Shown here: positions 1-8,650 of the stretch, piece after piece
Layout: every line of letters begins with the position of its first letter
How positions within the stretch are numbered: the stretch's first letter is position 1
Assembly (NCBI GenBank): GCA_902761905.1
Contig: CACWMK010000002.1
Span: 62,001 to 126,000, forward strand
DNA from: an uncultured Prevotellaceae bacterium
Lineage (GTDB): Bacteria; Bacteroidota; Bacteroidia; Bacteroidales; Bacteroidaceae
Length of the DNA stretch: 64,000 bases
Reading direction: 5' to 3'
Notes under the pieces: model-generated
The model's input: the letters and a program-made list of their open reading frames with translations, nothing else
What the model was told of the DNA's origin: nothing
The model's database searches: none
Position numbers and translations under genes: made by a program

Positions 1-1541
1 CGATAATCCTGTGGATCGCGACGTAAGGCCTCCTCGTAATAGTCAAGCGCACTCCATGTAGCATGGCGATATTGCTCTAGGTGTAGACCTGTTAAGTAAA
101 GCTGATCAATGGTCTTTGTATCCTGTGGTGATAGAGCAGCCTCGGCAGCATCAGGGATAGGACGGATTTCATCAGGCTCAGCGTGCCACTCTAACAGGGG
201 ACACATGCGGGTGTTCTCAGCGCGGTCGATGGTAAGACACATGTTGCTTAATTGGGCATCTTGGGTGTCTATAGTCTCAACAAGCACCTCCTCGGGCGAG
301 AGTGTTACCACCTTATTATAATACTCATTATTGTCATAGTCGTCGAGTATGATTCTTACAGTCTTCTTCGAAGTTGCTAAAATCTTAAATGTGGTATGTG
401 TGGCATCGGTCTGTTCAATGTTCATCACGAAATCCTTTGAGGCCTGTTTTACGATGCCTACCTCGCGATATGGCATAAAATACTGCACAAAATGTTTCTC
501 CTCATATGGCATCAACCATGCAAAGTCGGGCTGGTTCTCAGTATATACGCCTGCCATCAATTCTATGTATGGACGGAAGCCTTCGCGATCTACATGCCAC
601 TGCTTCATTTCTTCGGGTGTTGCTTCATCAGTGAGATTGCGATCCCAAGCGCGACCAAAGTCGCCGTTACCCCATGTCCATTGCTTCTTGCCTGGTGAGT
701 AGTGGTGACTGGCCACATGCAGCATGCCAGCCTTGGTGTCGTTTTCGTAACCACCCTCAAAGTCGTATCTTGAATTAACGCCCATATAGCTGGTGGGCAC
801 AAAGATATTCTTATAGTTCGAGATGTCCACACCAGCAGAGTAGTCCATCTTATAATAGGTTCCTGTGGCGATGGGGAAGCTGCTAACGGCACGTTTTCCA
901 TGATCGAACACGGCATTGATATCGGGTGGGAATACACTCTGATAGGCATCGTTCACCTCAACAGCAGGATTGGCCCACCACAGGAAAGTCTGTGGCAGAT
1001 TGGTACGATTGCTCACCCTACCTTGTATTTCAAGATAGGCACAACCTGGGCGCAAGGTAAAGCCAGCCATACCTTTCTGGTGGAACATACGCTCCATCTC
1101 GTTTACCCATACGGTGATAGAGCCATCCTCGTTCTCAACGATAGTGCTATCAACAGGCATATAGGTGGATGGACGATGGTGCTGAGGCCAGTTAAACTCT
1201 ATACCACCGCTAATCCAAGGACCTGCCAAGCCTACCAATGCGGGCTTGATAACGTGGTTGTAATATACAAAGTGGCGCTGCTTAATCTTATCGTAAGCCA
1301 TCTGCACACGGCCACCCAGTTCGGGCAGAATCATCACTTTGATATATTCGTTCTCGATATAAACAGCTTTGTACTCTTTATCTACTTTTTCGTCGCTCAT
1401 AGACTCAATGACGGGGTAGGGATACACTACGCCACTTGAGCCTTGATACACACGTTTCTCTAAGAATATCGGGTTTTTCTCTGGCTTTCCCACCTCATAG
1501 GTTGGGATAGTCACCATTTCTCTCCAAGCTTTTACTGACAT
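1..1541 (-). CDS. DUF5107-type protein with start of TPR-like region, partial
   Basis: I read this frame directly from the minus strand. It opens with ATG at 1541 (MSVKAWREMVTIPTYEVG) and runs without a stop for about 513 residues off the left edge, so the C-terminus is missing. The N-terminal part (about residues 1-330) has the aromatic, Trp/Gly/Pro-rich look of the mutarotase-like DUF5107 fold (ILPELGGRVQMAYDK, GGIEFNWPQHHRPS). The last visible residues (LYLTGLHLEQYRHATWSALDYYEEALRRDP) look like the beginning of TPR repeats, as in known DUF5107 proteins. I see no signal peptide, so it is probably cytoplasmic. It starts 26 bp after the stop of the sugar porter and should be its operon partner. 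Such pairs accompany pentose and glycan loci in Bacteroidales. The exact reaction is unknown to me; a sugar-modifying or epimerase-like role is only inference. Confidence 0.7.
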   Translation of the reverse strand, partial: MSVKAWREMVTIPTYEVGKPEKNPIFLEKRVYQGSSGVVYPYPVIESMSDEKVDKEYKAVYIENEYIKVMILPELGGRVQMAYDKIKQRHFVYYNHVIKPALVGLAGPWISGGIEFNWPQHHRPSTYMPVDSTIVENEDGSITVWVNEMERMFHQKGMAGFTLRPGCAYLEIQGRVSNRTNLPQTFLWWANPAVEVNDAYQSVFPPDINAVFDHGKRAVSSFPIATGTYYKMDYSAGVDISNYKNIFVPTSYMGVNSRYDFEGGYENDTKAGMLHVASHHYSPGKKQWTWGNGDFGRAWDRNLTDEATPEEMKQWHVDREGFRPYIELMAGVYTENQPDFAWLMPYEEKHFVQYFMPYREVGIVKQASKDFVMNIEQTDATHTTFKILATSKKTVRIILDDYDNNEYYNKVVTLSPEEVLVETIDTQDAQLSNMCLTIDRAENTRMCPLLEWHAEPDEIRPIPDAAEAALSPQDTKTIDQLYLTGLHLEQYRHATWSALDYYEEALRRDPQDY

Positions 1542-1567
1542 TGTATATAATTTTTAATGTTTCATGT

Positions 1568-2866
1568 TTAATCTTTCACTAGTTCGCGCTCAAGTTCTTC
1601 CAGGCTCTTTCCCTTTGTCTCTGGACAGTTGCGGAACAGGAAGATAAAGGCACAAATACAAATGCCGCTATATATCCAGAACGTACCACTACTACCTAGG
1701 GCGGCATTCATCGATGGGAACGAGAACGTAAGTGTGCAACAACCTACCCATAGTGCGAAAGTACATGTGGCCATAGCTATACCTCGAATGCGATTGGGAA
1801 ATATTTCGGCCAAAAGTGTCCAAGTAACAGGACCTAAGGTCATCGCATAGACTGAAATGGCTGCTACAACAAGAGCCACCATCAGAATGCCCGTCATACC
1901 CATGAAGTAGCAAGTGCCAAGTGTAAGATAGATCAGGCCTAACCCGCCTGCACCAATCAAAATCAATGTGCGACGTCCCCACTTTTCAATAGTATAGAGT
2001 GCCACGAATGTAAATACGACATTGGCGATACCTGTGATGACGATGTTGATAAACATACCGTCTACATCGAAACCTGCTCCTACAAATATCTCCTGAGCAT
2101 AGTTGAAGATTACGTTGGTGCCACACCACTGTTGGAATACGGCTACAACCAGACCAAGCAACAGAACTTTACCATATTTATGTTGAAATAGTTCGCTTAA
2201 CCCAGCTTCAGTCCTCTTACTGCCAGTTTGTGGCTCTGCTTTCATTTTCAGAAATACAGGACTTTCTGGTATAAAGAAACTCATCACGAGAAACAATGCT
2301 GCAGGCGCAGTCTCTGCCCAGAACATCCAGCGCCATCCCCAGTCCACATTCCATGCCTGGTTTTCTGCTACCGTAGTGTCCTTGGCTAATAGCATGTTGA
2401 TGATTTGGGCACTGAGAATGCCAAGTACAATGGTCATTTGGTTCAAACTTACCATTCTGCCTCTTATGTCAGCAGGACTTACTTCTGCAATATACATGGG
2501 TGCCAAAGCTGAGGCTACACCTATGCCGATACCACCCACAAAGCGTGCTATATTAAATAAGGTGAAGTCGTTGAACAAGCCAGTTGCGATAGCCGAAACT
2601 GTAAATAGTACAGCCGATGTAATCAGTAGTGGCTTGCGTCCATATTTATCAGCGGCCGCTCCTGCTACCATGGCACCTGCCAGACAACCAATCAGGGCTG
2701 TAGTCATTGCCACGCCCTGCATCATTGGTGAATCACTGATTCCAAAGAACAGTTCGTAGAATGGCTTTGCGCCACCAATTACCACCCAGTCGTATCCGAA
2801 CAACAGGCCTCCCATAGCCGATACGGCACAGATGAAGTAAAGAAATCCTTTGTTGTAACCTTGCAT
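1568..2866 (-). CDS. MFS sugar porter (sugar:H+ symporter)
   Basis: A 432-residue inner-membrane transporter with about 12 hydrophobic segments. Sugar-porter signatures are visible in order: LLFGYDWVVIGGA in TM1, DKYGRKP in loop 2-3, PADIRGRM before TM5, PESPVFL before the central loop, a QQWCGTN motif in TM7 and PETKGKSLEELE after TM12. Length is typical for XylE/AraE/GLUT-type porters. Substrate cannot be read from sequence. The arabinose-rich enzyme set around it makes arabinose or xylose likely. It is transcribed first in a two-gene operon with the DUF5107-type gene, from the promoter at 2896-2903. Confidence 0.9.
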   Translation of the reverse strand: MQGYNKGFLYFICAVSAMGGLLFGYDWVVIGGAKPFYELFFGISDSPMMQGVAMTTALIGCLAGAMVAGAAADKYGRKPLLITSAVLFTVSAIATGLFNDFTLFNIARFVGGIGIGVASALAPMYIAEVSPADIRGRMVSLNQMTIVLGILSAQIINMLLAKDTTVAENQAWNVDWGWRWMFWAETAPAALFLVMSFFIPESPVFLKMKAEPQTGSKRTEAGLSELFQHKYGKVLLLGLVVAVFQQWCGTNVIFNYAQEIFVGAGFDVDGMFINIVITGIANVVFTFVALYTIEKWGRRTLILIGAGGLGLIYLTLGTCYFMGMTGILMVALVVAAISVYAMTLGPVTWTLLAEIFPNRIRGIAMATCTFALWVGCCTLTFSFPSMNAALGSSGTFWIYSGICICAFIFLFRNCPETKGKSLEELERELVKD

Positions 2867-2872
2867 ATCTTT

Positions 2873-2903
2873 AAAACGTTTTTAGTTTCCAGGTGCAAAG
2901 GTA
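2873..2903 (-). promoter_or_regulatory. Promoter of the sugar porter operon with AAAACGTTTT palindrome
   Basis: On the minus strand TACCTTTG (2903-2896) matches the Bacteroidetes -7 box TAnnTTTG. The short leader then contains the perfect 10-bp palindrome AAAACGTTTT (2873-2882), just before the start codon. I see no clear -33 TTTG. The palindrome has the central CG of LacI-family operators and could be a repressor site, but it is short and A/T-rich, so this is tentative. Confidence 0.5.
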
Positions 2904-2956
2904 CAACAATTATTTTAGTTTTGTATGGATAATATAATGTAATTACATGGATTATT

Positions 2957-4603
2957 TTACTGAGGACTGATTCTTATCCAGTCGGCATCAAGCCAGCCGC
3001 GGTCGGATTTAGGATTGTGGTCGACGGATACGTAGCCGAATTTTGCGCCAATCCATTTGCCTTCGCGCATCTGGAACTCTGTGCCACATGGCTTATATTT
3101 CTTGCCATCCAGACTATAGGCGAATTGCAATTTCGAGTTGTCGACAGTGAGACGCATATAGATATCCATGTGGATGCCAGGCTTGTAGTCTATCTTATCC
3201 TCGGCAGTAGGTTTCAATGTAGCAATTTGTTGTTCTGTCTGGATGTTGCCTTTTTCTGCGCCTTTGCAGGTAAGTTGTAGCAACTGGAACTCCTTGCCCA
3301 CGCGCTTTACAACTAAGGCCGAATAGTCGAGCCCCATCATGATGAGTCCTCCCATCTGTCCCTCGGCTTTCGAGGTGAAGCGCAGTTTGGTAGTGGCACT
3401 GAACTTATCGGCTGGTGTCTTCTGTAGCAGAAGGTTGGGCACCTCCCAGAAGTTAACGAAGCCATCGGATAGCTTATAATTATAGATACGGTATGTGCCA
3501 AAGGCTGTTGGCATGCCAAACTTCTCGTCGTAGTTGGCGTGCCATTGCCACTGCAGACCTAGCTTGTTACTATTAAACTCGTCGCTTTCAACAGGATTAA
3601 CCACCAATGTTGAACTACTCTTTGGCTTTTTGTAGGTAGTAACAGGCTCACCTTTCTTACCCATGATAGGCCATCCTGTGCTCCAGTTTACTGGATTCAG
3701 ATGAACCACACGTCCGTAGGCCTCCTTGTCCTGAAAATGCAGGAACCAGTCCTCACCGTATTTGGTATGAATCCAACCACCTTGGTGCGGGCCGTTGATG
3801 TTTGTCTTGCCCTGGGCCAATACGATTTTGTGCTCGTAAGGACCATAAGGACTCTTACTGCGCATGGCTAACTGGAAACCAGTAGGCACACCGCCGGCAG
3901 GACACATTATCCAATACCACCCATCACGTTTATAGAACTTTGGTCCCTCGCAAGTACGATTCTCAGTACCATTGCCATCGAACACGATGACTGGTTGGCC
4001 GATGGGCTTAGTACCATCAGCCGACATCTCGCGGACCGTGAGTACAGATGCGAACTTTGAACGGCTGTTGGCCCATCCGTTTACCAGATAGCAACGACCA
4101 TCGTCGTCCCAGAGTGGGGTGGTGTCGATATATCCTTGACCTTTGATTACGCAAAGTGGTGCTGACCATTTGTCTGCAGGATCCTGCGTCTTAACCATAT
4201 ATACGCCAAAATCTGGATCGCCCCAATAGATGTAGTACCAACCATCATGGAATCGGATGCTTGGTGCCCAAACGCCAGCTCCGTGTCGAGGTTTGCTGAA
4301 GTGCTTCAGTAGTTCTTCATCGCCCTCGTAGAGATTACCCAAGGCATAGTTGATAATCTCCCAGTTCACCAAATCTTTGGAGTGCAGGATGGGCAAACCA
4401 GGCACACACTGGAATGACGAAGCCGTCATGTAATAATCCTCGCCGCTGGCCCCTACGCACACATCAGGGTCGCTATAATCGGCGTTAATCACAGGATTGG
4501 TATAAGTACCATCACCAATATCGGCGCTCCAAACTTTTGACACATACTGAGCCGAAGCAAAAAGAGGTAGGCATACAAATGCCATCAGAATAGTAGTTTT
4601 CAT
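2957..4603 (-). CDS. GH43 glycosidase with C-terminal beta-sandwich domain (arabinofuranosidase/xylosidase type)
   Basis: 548 residues with a cleavable signal peptide (MKTTILMAFVCLPLFASAQ). The five-bladed GH43 propeller covers about residues 30-320. The expected catalytic carboxylates are visible: Asp45 in YSDPDV (base), Asp160 in GYIDTTPLWDDDG (pKa modulator) and Glu219 in TCEGPKF (acid). Residues about 340-548 form a concanavalin-like domain of the type usual in GH43 beta-xylosidases and arabinofuranosidases (FNSNKLGLQWQWHANYD, then GLIMMGLDYSALVVKR). No lipobox, so periplasmic or secreted. It lies 18 bp behind the propeller/esterase fusion and shares its promoter. An exo-acting enzyme removing arabinose or xylose from oligosaccharides is the best reading; substrate is not settled by sequence. 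Confidence 0.9.
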   Translation of the reverse strand: MKTTILMAFVCLPLFASAQYVSKVWSADIGDGTYTNPVINADYSDPDVCVGASGEDYYMTASSFQCVPGLPILHSKDLVNWEIINYALGNLYEGDEELLKHFSKPRHGAGVWAPSIRFHDGWYYIYWGDPDFGVYMVKTQDPADKWSAPLCVIKGQGYIDTTPLWDDDGRCYLVNGWANSRSKFASVLTVREMSADGTKPIGQPVIVFDGNGTENRTCEGPKFYKRDGWYWIMCPAGGVPTGFQLAMRSKSPYGPYEHKIVLAQGKTNINGPHQGGWIHTKYGEDWFLHFQDKEAYGRVVHLNPVNWSTGWPIMGKKGEPVTTYKKPKSSSTLVVNPVESDEFNSNKLGLQWQWHANYDEKFGMPTAFGTYRIYNYKLSDGFVNFWEVPNLLLQKTPADKFSATTKLRFTSKAEGQMGGLIMMGLDYSALVVKRVGKEFQLLQLTCKGAEKGNIQTEQQIATLKPTAEDKIDYKPGIHMDIYMRLTVDNSKLQFAYSLDGKKYKPCGTEFQMREGKWIGAKFGYVSVDHNPKSDRGWLDADWIRISPQ

Positions 4604-4621
4604 ATCTTAGTATTTTCCTTT

Positions 4622-6880
4622 TTATAAGTGTTTCTTAAAGAAATCGAGCACACGCTTTTGGGCTTTCAGACCGCAACTGTGGGTGATGTCCCATAGTTCT
4701 GTTTCCAGACAGTCGTCAGCTTTTTGGCTGCTCCATACGTTGTGCATGATGCTGAAGGCTTTTTCTACACCAGGCACAGGGAAAAGCTTATCCTGCTTTC
4801 CGTTGATGAAAAGCATGGGTTTGGGACAGGCGATGCTTGCGATGTGGGGATAGTCCATCCAACGACGGAGACCTGGGATACAGTTGGCAAAGCCGCCATT
4901 CTCCGTACGATCGTACTTAAACGACATCTGTTCGTCGGTAGTAACCATCCAACAGACTGATGCTGAGGCTGTTATCCTGTCGCTAAGGGCTGCAAGCATC
5001 CAGGCACGATAAGCACCCATCGACCAACCTGTGCAACCAATTCTCGAGGCATCTACCTCTGGCATCTGGGCCAGAAACTCTGTGCAGGCAATATCATCAT
5101 AGGTCATCCAGGCCGAGAGGTCGATGCCGTACATCATCATATTGCCCGCTATCATATCGTATCGATCGCGACGTGGCCCTTCTTTCTGACCTCGTTCACC
5201 CCACATCGGGGCGTCGGCCGAGAATACCACATAACCATTCTTGGCCAGATAGTCGCCAAAGAACTGTCCTTCGTAGCCTGCCAACCACTCCTCGGCATCC
5301 TTTATCACAGTCGAATCCTCGCAGGTCAGCGGACGAATCATCTTCTCTTTACCTATAAATAAATGGGCACCATGGTCGTGCAACAGGTTAATGGCAGGGA
5401 ACGGACCCTTGCCATCGGGGATGAGCACATAAGCTGGCACCGTATAGTATTGCGACAGGCGAATCTCTATCTTGCGAGCCTTATAGCCGTCGCGCTGTTC
5501 CTCAGAGAGCACCTTCGCCTGATCCCCGTTGGCAGGTGGTGGGGGTGGCATCAGCATACAGTCGAACACCTTCTGACGAGCTGCTTTCTTCCACTTGCTG
5601 AACTTCTTGATGCCACTATTCTCCCAAGCCATGGGATAATCCAGATGTGCAATCAGCGAATCGGCATAGACAGGTAGATTACGCTGAAATTCGTATTTTT
5701 TGCGCTTTTGGGCTGTAGTCGTCTTTGGTTTGGCGATAGTGACGATGGTACACTCCACATCTTCTTTATTAGTTGAATAGCTTACATACAGCTTGCCGTT
5801 ATGGACTATTGCTTTGGGGTAGCTATAGCCAAGTGTCTTATACCGACCATCATAGCTCCTTGACGGCAGGTCGCCTGGAGTACCGCTACGTAGCAAGATT
5901 GCTTTGTCGAATTTCTTGCCATCGTCGCTCAGATGTAGCACAAGTGGCCAACGACGTTTGGCTGGGACTGGACAACTTGCTATAAATGAGGTGCCGTCGG
6001 GCAGGTTGCCAGCACACTGTTTGGTGCGTGCATCGGGAAACGACGTTAGTGTTGTTTTTGTCCAGGTTTCGCCTCTGTCTTTGCTTACTGATACGAGCTT
6101 GTAGAAACTGCTACTCTGGTCGCGAAACAGCATAACGATGGTGCCGTCGGGTTGCAAATACTGGCTGGGTTCTATCTCGCGCGATGTCTTACCGATGTCT
6201 TCTGCTTCAAACTTCCCTTTCTGCCAACCACTGATGCCTCTTGGATCGTCTGTGAAAACAGGGCATACATGCAGTCCTGGCATGAAGTGAGTGGCACCAA
6301 TGATACGCCCGTCAGGCAAACGGTAGGGATCTTGTTCCAATACACCATTCATCTCGCTGCCGTCGATCATCCTTACAGGTTGCATCTTGCTCCATTTCAG
6401 TCCATCGGAACTCGTCATATAGCAGGTCTTGCCGCCTCGTGGTGAGAGGCCTTTCTCCCAGGTGTCGATGAAGGCAATCAGCGTATCGCCCCATACCTGC
6501 CAACCACCTGATGTGCAATAGTAATCTCTGCTTGGTGCCGCCAATGTCATAGGCTTGCTCCAGGTGTTGCCGTCGTCGCGGCTGATGCTGTAGACCACAC
6601 GTGTGTCGTCGCTGTCCTCATCCTTTGGCGAACTCTGCCACATGCAGTAGAGTTTTCCCTTAAAGGCTGACAGTACTACGCCGTTGGCATAATGGTCTGA
6701 TAGTTCAGTTGCCTTAAATATCGTGACAGTTTTTACTTCCTTAGCAGGCTTTAATCCCACAGTTTCGTGTTTGGTAGTGTCAATCACTCCATCAGGGATA
6801 TACGGCATTTGTGCTTGTGCCGTAGAATAACTACTGCACAATAGCAAGATGGTTGCAATTATTTTTGCTTTCCTTTTCAT
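4622..6880 (-). CDS. Sialidase-superfamily beta-propeller fused to alpha/beta-hydrolase (esterase)
   Basis: 752 residues, signal peptide MKRKAKIIATILLLCSSYSTAQA. Residues about 45-385 form a sialidase-like propeller with several Asp-box motifs (SRDDGNTWS 100-108, SSDGLKWS 157-164, SKDRGETWT 266-274, LSDDGKKFD 317-325). Residues about 400-752 form an alpha/beta-hydrolase of the dienelactone-hydrolase/acetyl-xylan-esterase kind: nucleophile elbow GWSMG with Ser620, a likely Asp697 in NGKQDKLF and His734 in DITHSCG. A Pro-rich linker (MPPPPP) lies near residue 444. Each half is known separately; I do not recognise the fusion as a named family. Propellers of this fold include GH33 sialidases, GH93 exo-arabinanases, GH145 and PL27, so the carbohydrate linkage cut is open. 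First gene of a two-gene operon with the GH43 enzyme, which suggests joint deacylation and side-chain removal. Confidence 0.8.
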   Translation of the reverse strand: MKRKAKIIATILLLCSSYSTAQAQMPYIPDGVIDTTKHETVGLKPAKEVKTVTIFKATELSDHYANGVVLSAFKGKLYCMWQSSPKDEDSDDTRVVYSISRDDGNTWSKPMTLAAPSRDYYCTSGGWQVWGDTLIAFIDTWEKGLSPRGGKTCYMTSSDGLKWSKMQPVRMIDGSEMNGVLEQDPYRLPDGRIIGATHFMPGLHVCPVFTDDPRGISGWQKGKFEAEDIGKTSREIEPSQYLQPDGTIVMLFRDQSSSFYKLVSVSKDRGETWTKTTLTSFPDARTKQCAGNLPDGTSFIASCPVPAKRRWPLVLHLSDDGKKFDKAILLRSGTPGDLPSRSYDGRYKTLGYSYPKAIVHNGKLYVSYSTNKEDVECTIVTIAKPKTTTAQKRKKYEFQRNLPVYADSLIAHLDYPMAWENSGIKKFSKWKKAARQKVFDCMLMPPPPPANGDQAKVLSEEQRDGYKARKIEIRLSQYYTVPAYVLIPDGKGPFPAINLLHDHGAHLFIGKEKMIRPLTCEDSTVIKDAEEWLAGYEGQFFGDYLAKNGYVVFSADAPMWGERGQKEGPRRDRYDMIAGNMMMYGIDLSAWMTYDDIACTEFLAQMPEVDASRIGCTGWSMGAYRAWMLAALSDRITASASVCWMVTTDEQMSFKYDRTENGGFANCIPGLRRWMDYPHIASIACPKPMLFINGKQDKLFPVPGVEKAFSIMHNVWSSQKADDCLETELWDITHSCGLKAQKRVLDFFKKHL

Positions 6881-6900
6881 TTCCTGTAGTTTGTCGGCTG

Positions 6901-6931
6901 CAAAGATACACGAATATTTTCATATCGCAAA
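6901..6931 (-). promoter_or_regulatory. Promoter of the propeller/esterase-GH43 operon
   Basis: On the minus strand TTTG (6931-6928), a 19-bp gap and TATCTTTG (6908-6901) match the Bacteroidetes -33/-7 consensus. The start codon of the fusion gene is at 6880, giving a leader of about 15-20 nt. Confidence 0.75.
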
Positions 6932-7047
6932 AGTTTTTCCCTTTTTTGTTTGCGATTTAGTGATGAGTGTCTGATCTCTTAAGATGAAAAATATTGAAAG
7001 TGTGATTGGTGAAAAATCTTCTTTCAGAAAATAGTAAAAAACTAGCT

Positions 7048-7438
7048 AACTATTCATAAATGCAGATAACACTCTGAATATTAGATTGTTACATTATGAA
7101 TAGTGGCGTTAAAAAAATGTGCGACTATTCATATTTTGTCATTAAATGGCTTCTTTTGATTGTTTAGATAAGGTTAACCAGTTGATAATTCGTCAGTTAC
7201 GCTATAGTAACCTTCTTGGTAACACTTTGTTTCTACGGCAGTAACAAAGTGTTACCACGGGAGAAACAAAGTGTTTCCCTTGTTGTTACCATGAAGAAAC
7301 ACATTATATTGCTAAAAGAAATAAATTTACAACAGGCCAAAATGCCGCCATAATATGAATAGTGCCATCTAAAAAAATCACCACTATTCATAAGCTAACG
7401 CATTTATAATCAGGCTGTTATGCTTAAATATGAATAGT
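7048..7438. repeat. Two mirror-image 85-bp units built on decamer TATGAATAGT
   Basis: Six exact copies of TATGAATAGT or its complement ACTATTCATA lie in this gene-free stretch: 7049-7058 (-), 7095-7104 (+), 7124-7133 (-), 7354-7363 (+), 7383-7392 (-), 7429-7438 (+). Left unit spacing is 36 bp then 19 bp; right unit spacing is 19 bp then 36 bp. The two units are therefore inverted copies. The 36-bp spacers agree at 20 of 36 positions when one is reverse-complemented, so common descent is likely. The rest of 6881-7594 holds the palindromes at 7218-7275 and two divergent promoters, with no gene. Confidence 0.85.
7218..7275. repeat. Palindrome cluster with AACAAAGTGTT arms and ACGG spacers
   Basis: A perfect 14-bp inverted repeat, GGTAACACTTTGTT (7218-7231) and AACAAAGTGTTACC (7243-7256), is separated by an 11-nt spacer containing ACGGCAG. 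A further direct copy of AACAAAGTGTT follows at 7265-7275 after ACGGGAG. It lies in the middle of the mirror-image decamer units. It lacks a T-run on either side, so it is not an ordinary terminator. Confidence 0.8.
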
Positions 7439-7537
7439 TGGCCACTTTTTTTAGTTTTTTCGCGGATTTGATTTTTTTTGTTGTTTGCACATTTTGGAAA
7501 AATTTCTTTCGCTCAAAAATAAAAATAAATTCTTATT

Positions 7538-7572
7538 TTTGTTCGCTTATTCGAAATTTTGCATTATCTTTG
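7538..7572 (+). promoter_or_regulatory. Promoter of lacI-type regulator operon
   Basis: TATCTTTG at 7565-7572 fits the -7 consensus, with TTTG at 7538-7541 as a possible -33 box (23-bp gap, slightly long). The start codon follows at 7595. Confidence 0.6.
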
Positions 7573-7594
7573 CACACGGAATAATTGAGAACCG

Positions 7595-8620
7595 ATGGAA
7601 GAAAAGGTGCCAATGACAATGAAGGACATAGCACGGGAGTTCGGAATTTCCGTGGCTACTGTTTCGCGTGCACTCAAGGATTCGCCCCGCATCAGCGAAG
7701 AGCGTCGCAGGGCTATCCAGCAGTTTGCTCGCGAGCACAACTTCTATCCCAATGCCATCGGTGAGGCTCTGCGCCACAGTCGTGTAATGCCACAACGAAT
7801 GATAGGCGTAATTGTGCCAGAGTTTACACATTATTATTTCTCATCTATCCTTACTGGTATCGAGGAGACAGCTCGTGCTCGAGGCTATCAGATAATGGTG
7901 GCGCTTAGCGGCGAACAGTATGAGCGTGAGGCGCAGATATGCGAAAACTTCCATCGTTATAAGGTTTGTGGTGTGATTGTGTCGCAAGCCAAGGATACCA
8001 AGAATTATGATCACTATCAGAAGTTGATAGATGCAGGTATTCCGATGGTGTTTTACGACCGTATTTGTACAGGAGTGAATGCCAGTCGTGTGGTGGTTGA
8101 TGACTATATGGGAGCCATGAATGCTGTTACACATCTGATAGAATCAGGATGCAAGCGTATAGCCTTTTATGGTAGTCCGATGCAGTTGGAGATATCTAAA
8201 AACCGCTTTAACGGATACAAAGATGCGCTGTTAAAGCATGGCCTGCAGATGGACGAGGACATTGTAAAAGTGTGCGACAATCGTACTGCTGCCGAGGAAC
8301 TCACTCCACAACTGATGGCTATGGACAATCCTCCTGACGGCTACTTCGCTGTAAACGACGATACGGCCATCGGTATTCTCTACACACTGAAGCATGCCGG
8401 TATAAAAGTGCCAGAAGATGTGCAGATATGTGGATTTACCAATGGACAGCGTGCTGTGGCCTGCGACCCGATGCTAACCACCGTGGAGCAGCGTGGCCAT
8501 AAGGTGGGCGAAGAGGCTGCCACCATATTAATGGACAAGGTTGAGGGCCTGTCGCCAATCGATAAGATAGAGAAACGCGTGGTGAGAACCAGACTAGTGG
8601 TAAGAGGAACAACCAGATAA
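7595..8620 (+). CDS. LacI-family transcriptional regulator
   Basis: 341 residues. The N-terminus carries the LacI helix-turn-helix (MKDIAREFGISVATVSRALK, residues 9-28) and hinge (YPNAIGEALR). The remainder is a periplasmic-binding-protein-like sugar sensor (IGVIVPEFTHYYFSSILTGIEETARARGYQ; DGYFAVNDDTAIG; TTVEQRGHKVGEEAA). Typical length. It leads an operon with an SLC45-like transporter and a propeller regulator. In Bacteroidetes, LacI regulator plus SLC45-type transporter is a familiar maltose/maltodextrin pairing. LacI-type palindromes with a central CG occur upstream of the starch susC (25204-25219) and the amylase (34559-34572), so I infer these as its targets. Their position about 70 bp before the predicted start sites would suit an activator. 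Confidence 0.93.
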   Translation: MEEKVPMTMKDIAREFGISVATVSRALKDSPRISEERRRAIQQFAREHNFYPNAIGEALRHSRVMPQRMIGVIVPEFTHYYFSSILTGIEETARARGYQIMVALSGEQYEREAQICENFHRYKVCGVIVSQAKDTKNYDHYQKLIDAGIPMVFYDRICTGVNASRVVVDDYMGAMNAVTHLIESGCKRIAFYGSPMQLEISKNRFNGYKDALLKHGLQMDEDIVKVCDNRTAAEELTPQLMAMDNPPDGYFAVNDDTAIGILYTLKHAGIKVPEDVQICGFTNGQRAVACDPMLTTVEQRGHKVGEEAATILMDKVEGLSPIDKIEKRVVRTRLVVRGTTR

Positions 8621-8650
8621 TTAAGATTTGAGAATTAAGAATTTAGAGAT

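Noticed and set aside
900-1439. Plus-strand open frame of 179 residues
   Set aside because: Lies antisense to the DUF5107-type coding region and shows no recognisable motifs.
7048-7438. CRISPR array
   Set aside because: The repeated decamers alternate in orientation and the spacers are related to each other, unlike CRISPR spacers. No cas genes nearby.
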